A model generated the notes under the pieces. The model saw only the letters and a list, made by a program, of their open reading frames with translations, was not told the origin of the DNA and did not search any database. Position numbers and translations under genes: made by a program. A stretch of 32,976 bases of DNA from Thermoleophilia bacterium (lineage in GTDB: Bacteria > Actinomycetota > Thermoleophilia > Gaiellales > Gaiellaceae): contig JAICYG010000003.1 in the NCBI GenBank assembly GCA_025934335.1, positions 1-32,976 on the forward strand, written 5' to 3'. Shown one piece after another: positions 26,780 to 32,976 of this stretch (positions within the stretch are counted from its first letter, which is position 1; every line of letters begins with the position of its first letter).

Positions 26780-28146
26780 CGGACGACCTGTTGGTCGAGC
26801 TCACGCGCTACGCGTGCGCGGAGCACGACTTCGCAGGCTCGACGCGCGCGACCGCACGGCTCGTGCTTGCCGACTCGCTCGGCTGCGCGGCGCTCGCCGC
26901 GACGCACGAGGCACCGCGGCGCGTGCTCGGCTCGTTCGGCTCGGGCGGCGACGTGGCGGTCCCGTTCACCGGGGAGCACCTCGATCCGGTGAAGGCCGCC
27001 TTCGACACCGGGACGCTGATCCGCTGGCTCGACTTCAACGACACGTGGCTGGCGGCCGAGTGGGGCCATCCCTCGGACAACCTCGGCGCGATCCTGTCCG
27101 TCGCGCAGCACCGCGGGCGAAGCGTCCGCGACGTGCTCGACGCGGCGGTCGTCGCCCACGAGATCCAGGGCGTGCTCGCGCTGGAGAACGCCTTCAACCG
27201 GGTCGGCCTCGACCACGTGGTGCTCGTCAAGGTGGCGTCCACGGCGGCGTCCGGTCGTCTGCTCGGCCTCGACGAGTCGCAGCTCGTCGCGGCGCTGTCG
27301 CATGCGTGGCTCGACGGGCACGCGCTCCGCACGTACCGGCACGCGCCGAACACGGGGCCGCGCAAGTCGTGGGCCGCCGGCGACGCGACGGCGCGAGGCG
27401 TCTGGCTCGCCCTCCTCGCCGAGCGCGGCGAGCCCGGCTACGCCTCGGCGCTGACGGCGCCGACCTGGGGCTTCGAGGACGCGCTCTTCCGCGGCGAGCC
27501 GGTGCGCCTGCCGCGCGCCCTCGGCTCCTACGTGATGGACAACGTCCTCTTCAAGGTCACCTACCCGGCGGAGTTCCACGCGCAGACCGCGGCCGAAGCA
27601 GCCGTCGCGTTGCACCCGCAGGTGCGCGACCGGATCGACGAGATCGAGCGGGTCGAGATCGCGACGCAGGAAGCCGCGATCCGGATCATCGACAAGCGCG
27701 GCGAGCTCCGGAACCCCGCCGACCGCGACCACTGCCTGCAGTACGTCACCGTCGTCGCGCTCCTGCACGGCACGCTCACCGACGCCCACTACGAGGACGG
27801 AGCCGCCGCCGACCCGCGCATCGACGCGTTGCGCGAGCGCTGCGCCGTCGTCGAGGAGCCGCGCTACTCCGCGGACTACCTGGACCCGCAGAAGCGGTCG
27901 ATCGCGAACGCCGTCCGGGTGGTCTTCCGCGACGGCACCGCAACCGAGCGAATCGAGGTCGAGTACCCGCTCGGCCACCCGCGCCGGCGCACCGAGGCGC
28001 TCGGCCCGCTGCGCGAGAAGCTCCATGCGAACCTCGGCGCAGCGTTCGACGACGAACGGGCCCGTGCGCTCGGTACACGGCTGCTCGACGAGCCGGGCCT
28101 CGAGATGCTGCCGGCGCGCGAGCTCGTCGAATCGCTCCTGCCGTGA
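26776..28146 (+). CDS. prpD: MmgE/PrpD family protein (2-methylcitrate dehydratase-like)
   Basis: ARLVLADSLGCAALAA, DFNDTWLAAEWGHPSDNLGAILSVAQ, VSVLMDN-type VMDNVLFKVTYPAEFHAQTAAEAAV, YPLGHPRRRTEAL; GTGA overlap with prpB. Confidence 0.9.
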   Translation: MTDDLLVELTRYACAEHDFAGSTRATARLVLADSLGCAALAATHEAPRRVLGSFGSGGDVAVPFTGEHLDPVKAAFDTGTLIRWLDFNDTWLAAEWGHPSDNLGAILSVAQHRGRSVRDVLDAAVVAHEIQGVLALENAFNRVGLDHVVLVKVASTAASGRLLGLDESQLVAALSHAWLDGHALRTYRHAPNTGPRKSWAAGDATARGVWLALLAERGEPGYASALTAPTWGFEDALFRGEPVRLPRALGSYVMDNVLFKVTYPAEFHAQTAAEAAVALHPQVRDRIDEIERVEIATQEAAIRIIDKRGELRNPADRDHCLQYVTVVALLHGTLTDAHYEDGAAADPRIDALRERCAVVEEPRYSADYLDPQKRSIANAVRVVFRDGTATERIEVEYPLGHPRRRTEALGPLREKLHANLGAAFDDERARALGTRLLDEPGLEMLPARELVESLLP

Positions 28147-29339
28147 GCCGGCGGGTCGTCTTTGCCGTCCTCGCGATGGCGACGGGGCAGACGGCGGTCT
28201 ACCTCGTCCGCCCGACCACCTCCTACCGCCTGCTCGGGCTCGGCCACGGTGCGACCGCCGTGGGCCTGGTCGCGGCCGCCTACGCGCTGCTACCGCTCCT
28301 GCTCGCGATCCCGCTCGGCCGCCGTGCCGACCGCCGGCACGGCACACGCCTCCTCCTCGCCGGCTGTGCGACCGAGACGGTGGGATGCCTGCTCCTCGCC
28401 GCCGCGGACACACCGGTCACGCTGGGTGCGGCGAGCGCCGTCGTCGGTACCGGGCACCTCGCGCTCGCGCTCGGCGCGCAGTCGGTGATCGCACGCGAAG
28501 CGGGCAACGAGCGCCACGACGAGCAGTTCGCGCTCCTTACCGCAGGCGTCTCGATGGGGCAACTCGTCGGACCGCTCGTCGGCGGGCTCCTCCTCGAGCA
28601 CCGACGTGGGGCCGGGCTCGTCGCAGCGAGCACGCGTGCGATGGTCGTCGCCGCCGTCGTCGCCGCCGTCGCGACGGTGCTGGCCGCGGTCGCCGACCGA
28701 CGTCGCAGCAACGAGCACTCGAGCGAGGAGTCGACGGAGCCCGGGCGCCTCGGCGAGATCCTCGGCTCCCGCGGCGTCTTCGCGGCGATCTTCGCGAGCG
28801 TCGCCGCGCTCTCGGCGACCGACGTCTTCACGGCGTACATGCCGGTCGTGGGTGAGCACGTCGGCGTGGGGCCGGCCGTGGTGGGCGTACTGCTCGCACT
28901 CCGCGCAGCCGCCTCGCTCGCCTCGCGCCTCGGCATCAGGCGACTCGTCAGGCGCGTCGGCCGTGCACGCCTGATCATGCTGAACGCCGTCGTGGCGGCG
29001 GCCGCCCTGACGGCGCTCACGTTCACCGATCAGGTCGTGGTGCTCGCCGCACTCGCCGTCGTCCTCGGAGCAGCGCTCGGCTTCGCCCAGCCGCTCTCCA
29101 TGACGATGGTCGTGCAACTCGTGCCCGAGCACGCGCGGGCAAGCGCGCTCGCGCTCCGCCTGACCGGCAACCGACTGGGACAGGCAGCCGCGCCCGCGGC
29201 CGCCGGGCTCGTCGCAGGGCGCACGGGCGCGCCGTCCGTCTTCTGGCTGATGAGCTGCGTCCTTGCCACGTCCGCCGTCGCCGCCCGCGCGACCGACGAG
29301 GAGCCCGCGCGCATCGGGGACGAGGCGGCGCGCGCGTGA
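28143..29339 (+). CDS. MFS transporter
   Basis: About 12 hydrophobic segments, IPLGRRADRRHGTRLLL loop motif; GTGA overlap with prpD. Confidence 0.85.
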   Translation: MSRRVVFAVLAMATGQTAVYLVRPTTSYRLLGLGHGATAVGLVAAAYALLPLLLAIPLGRRADRRHGTRLLLAGCATETVGCLLLAAADTPVTLGAASAVVGTGHLALALGAQSVIAREAGNERHDEQFALLTAGVSMGQLVGPLVGGLLLEHRRGAGLVAASTRAMVVAAVVAAVATVLAAVADRRRSNEHSSEESTEPGRLGEILGSRGVFAAIFASVAALSATDVFTAYMPVVGEHVGVGPAVVGVLLALRAAASLASRLGIRRLVRRVGRARLIMLNAVVAAAALTALTFTDQVVVLAALAVVLGAALGFAQPLSMTMVVQLVPEHARASALALRLTGNRLGQAAAPAAAGLVAGRTGAPSVFWLMSCVLATSAVAARATDEEPARIGDEAARA

Positions 29340-29430
29340 AGGTCGGAGACGAGACGATCGAGATCGTCCCGAGTACTACCGCCACGGTGGCATCCTCCCT
29401 TACGTGCTGAGGAGGATCCTCGACCGATGA
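29336..29430 (+). pseudogene. Remnant of an aconitase C-terminus
   Basis: VKVGDETIEIVP in one frame then EYYRHGGILPYVLRRILDR* in the -1 frame; YYRHGGIL-x-VLR is the C-terminal signature of AcnA-type aconitases. Its stop overlaps the rraA-like ATG as ATGA. Confidence 0.6.
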
Positions 29431-29894
29431 CCGCGACCGCCGACGTCCTCGACGACCACCCCGACGCGGCCGTCTGCACGCTCGCGCTGCGCTCGTTCGG
29501 CGGCCGCCCCTCGTTCTCCGGCGAGATCGCGACCGTCCGCTGCCACGAGGACAACGTGCTCCTCAAGGCGCGGCTCGGCGAGCCCGGCGAGGGTCGCGTG
29601 CTCGTCGTCGACGCCGGCGGCTCGACCCGCGTCGCCGTCATGGGCGACCTGATCGCGACCCTCGCCCGCGACAACGGCTGGGCCGGCGTGGTCATCAACG
29701 GCTGCGTGCGGGACGTGTCGACGCTGCGCGACCTCGACATCGGCGTGAAAGCGCTCGGCTCGAACCCACGCCCGAGCGGGAAGACGGGCGCAGGCGAGGT
29801 CGACGTGCCGGTTCGCTTCGGCGACGTGGACTTCCTGCCGGCCGCGACCGTCTATGTGGACGAGGACGGCGTGGTCGTCATCGGCTCGCGCTGA
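29427..29894 (+). CDS. RraA-like / 4-hydroxy-4-methyl-2-oxoglutarate aldolase family protein
   Basis: [91 protein letters not shown]. Confidence 0.9.
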   Translation: MTATADVLDDHPDAAVCTLALRSFGGRPSFSGEIATVRCHEDNVLLKARLGEPGEGRVLVVDAGGSTRVAVMGDLIATLARDNGWAGVVINGCVRDVSTLRDLDIGVKALGSNPRPSGKTGAGEVDVPVRFGDVDFLPAATVYVDEDGVVVIGSR

Positions 29895-31932
29895 GCCACG
29901 CTCGCGGCCCCGCCCTCGACACGCACGTCCCACCGCCGCCCGAACGCATGCACTCCGTCGACCGTGAGGCCCTCTGCCCACTCCGGGAGCGCGCCGTCGG
30001 CGACGTGGAGGACGCGCGCGTCCGGGTCGGGCTCGAGCCGGAGCAGCGCGCGCAGTAGCAGCACGGGCGTCCCGGCCGCCCACGCCTGGGGGCGGGCCGA
30101 TGCCGGGACCGCACCGGGCGGCTCCTCCCCGCTTCGCTCGAAGCCCGCGAAGTGCTCGGGAAGCCGATGCTCGAAGAACGACGCGCAGTCGAGCAGCGCC
30201 CGCACGACTCGCTGCGCCTCGACGGCGTGGCCCGACCGCGCGAGCCCGTACGCGATCAGTGAGTTGTCGTGCGGCCAGACGGTGCCGTCGTGGTACTCGA
30301 CCGGGTCGAACGCCGCCTCGTCCGCGGCGAGCGTACGGATGCCCCAGCCCGACCAGAGCGGGCCCGCGGTGAGGCGCCCGGCGACCGCCGCGACCCGCTC
30401 CGGCGGGACGAGGCCGCTCCAGAGCAGGTGGCCCATGTTCGAGGCGAGCGCGTCGATCGGACGCTTCGCGCCGTCGAGCCCGAGCGCGTACCAGCCGTGC
30501 TCGGGGAGCCAGAACGCGGCGTCGAAGCGCCGGCGCAGCTCCGCCGCCTCCCGCTCGAGGCGCGCCGCCGTCTCGTCGTCGCTCCAGACGCGGCGCGCCA
30601 GCTCGGCGGTGCGCAGCTTCGCGTCGTAGACGTAGCCCTGAGCCTCGACCGGCGTGATCGGCGCGTGCGCCAGCGAGCCGTCGCGGAAGACCATCGAGTT
30701 GTGCGAGTCCTTCCAGCTCTGGTTGTCGAGACCGTTCGGTGCGCGGCGCAGGTACTCGACGAGCCCGTCGCCGTCGCGGTCGCCCGGCCCGTCGATCCAC
30801 GCGAGCGCACGACGCGCATTCGGCTCGAGCTCGCGCACGATCGCGTCGTCGCCGCTCCATCGCCAGAGCTCCGAGAGGAGGACGAGGAAGAGCGGCGTCG
30901 CGTCGACGGTGCCGTAGTAGCGATCCGACCACACGAGCGCGGTCTTCCCCCGCCTGATCTCGTGCACGATCTTGCCCGGCTCGGCGTCGCGCCGCGGGTC
31001 GTCGGCGTCCGACTGTGTCTCGGCGAGCGCGCGCAGGACGGCGGCCGCCAGGTCGGGGCCGAGCGGGATCGTCTGGAACGCCGTGATCAGCGTGTCGCGG
31101 CCGAAGAGGGTCATGAACCACGGCAGGCCTGCAGCGGGAACCATCCCGCTCCCCGCCCAGCGCAGCCGCAGCGCCGCGAGGTCGGCGAGCGAGCGCGTCC
31201 ACGTCGGCTCGAGCGCCGGCTCGCCCGGCGCCGCGAGGCGCGGCATCGAGCGCCACCAGCGGGCGAGCGAGTCGTCGCGCTCGCGGCGATCCTCGCGCAG
31301 GCGATCCTCGAAGGCCGCGCCGTCGAGCGGCACCGCCCCGTCGAGCACGCACTGCACCGCTACGACGACCCGGCGGCTTTCGCCCGGCTCGAGCCACAGC
31401 CGGTAGCGCGCGACACCTGCCTCGTGCTCGTCGGGCGCGGGCACGAGGTGGACGAGCGTCCGCGCGGGGAAGCCGTCGTCGGCGAACTCGACGGTCGCCG
31501 CGTCGTCCCACTGCTCCGGACGTGACGACGCGTGGGCCGCCGCGCCTCCGTCGGCGACCCGCTTGACGGCATGGATGTCGGCGAAGTCGGAGGCCGACTC
31601 GACGCCGATCACCGCGTCGATCCCGCGCTCGGACCGGTTCTCGACGGTGATCGTCTGCTCGAGCCCGCTGCCGACGAACAGCTCACGGCGGACGCGGATC
31701 CCCGCCGGGCCGCGCAGCTCGAATGCGGCGACGTGCGGCGCCGCCTGCTCGAACTCGACGAGCTCGCTGCGCTCACCGTCGACGGTCACGACGAGCCGCG
31801 ACAGGAACCGCGTGTCCTCGGCGAACAGCCCGGATGCAGCCGAGAGCCCGTCGACGTCGCCGCGGTCGTCGCAGACGACGAAGGTCGACCCGTCGAGCAC
31901 GGTGACGGGCAGGTCGATCTCGGGCGCAGCAC

Positions 31933-31936
<4 letters not shown>
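29852..31936 (-). CDS. Amylo-alpha-1,6-glucosidase / glycogen debranching enzyme-like protein
   Basis: 694 aa, [65 protein letters not shown] overlap with the upstream ATPase. Confidence 0.9.

Positions 31937-32976
<1,040 letters not shown>

Overview
High-GC actinobacterial-type window (codon usage and domain mix suggest Thermoleophilia-like; this is inference). About 27 plausible intact genes, densely packed with many 4-nt GTGA/ATGA overlaps. Left to right: a two-cyclase + AAA ATPase + TPR protein resembling soluble adenylyl cyclase; a secreted protein; a cNMP-binding/glutaredoxin-like/flavin reductase fusion; DUF488; a CaCA exchanger; a stress operon ftsH-usp-usp-gre ending in a strong hairpin; a decayed membrane gene with a 25-bp operator-like palindrome; a GT39 enzyme; a pterin cluster (folE, RibD-like reductase, PCD); a ferredoxin-reductase-like flavoenzyme; a small Cys-rich protein + methyltransferase; and a catabolic island: CitA/CitB-type two-component system, divergent ABC importer, prpB, prpD, MFS and an RraA/HMG-aldolase-family protein. 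The right end has a glycogen-debranching-like enzyme and a UgpC/MalK-type ATPase that runs off the window. Best leads: (i) the island, which has prpB and prpD but no prpC and may be an import-and-cleave route for an exogenous tricarboxylate; (ii) three exact-period 18-bp repeats between its regulator and transporter; (iii) a 95-bp remnant of an aconitase C-terminus between MFS and rraA; (iv) a 69-bp in-frame tandem duplication before prpB; (v) remnants of a DUF892-like gene and a membrane gene. All assignments come from reading motifs by eye; no database search was run.
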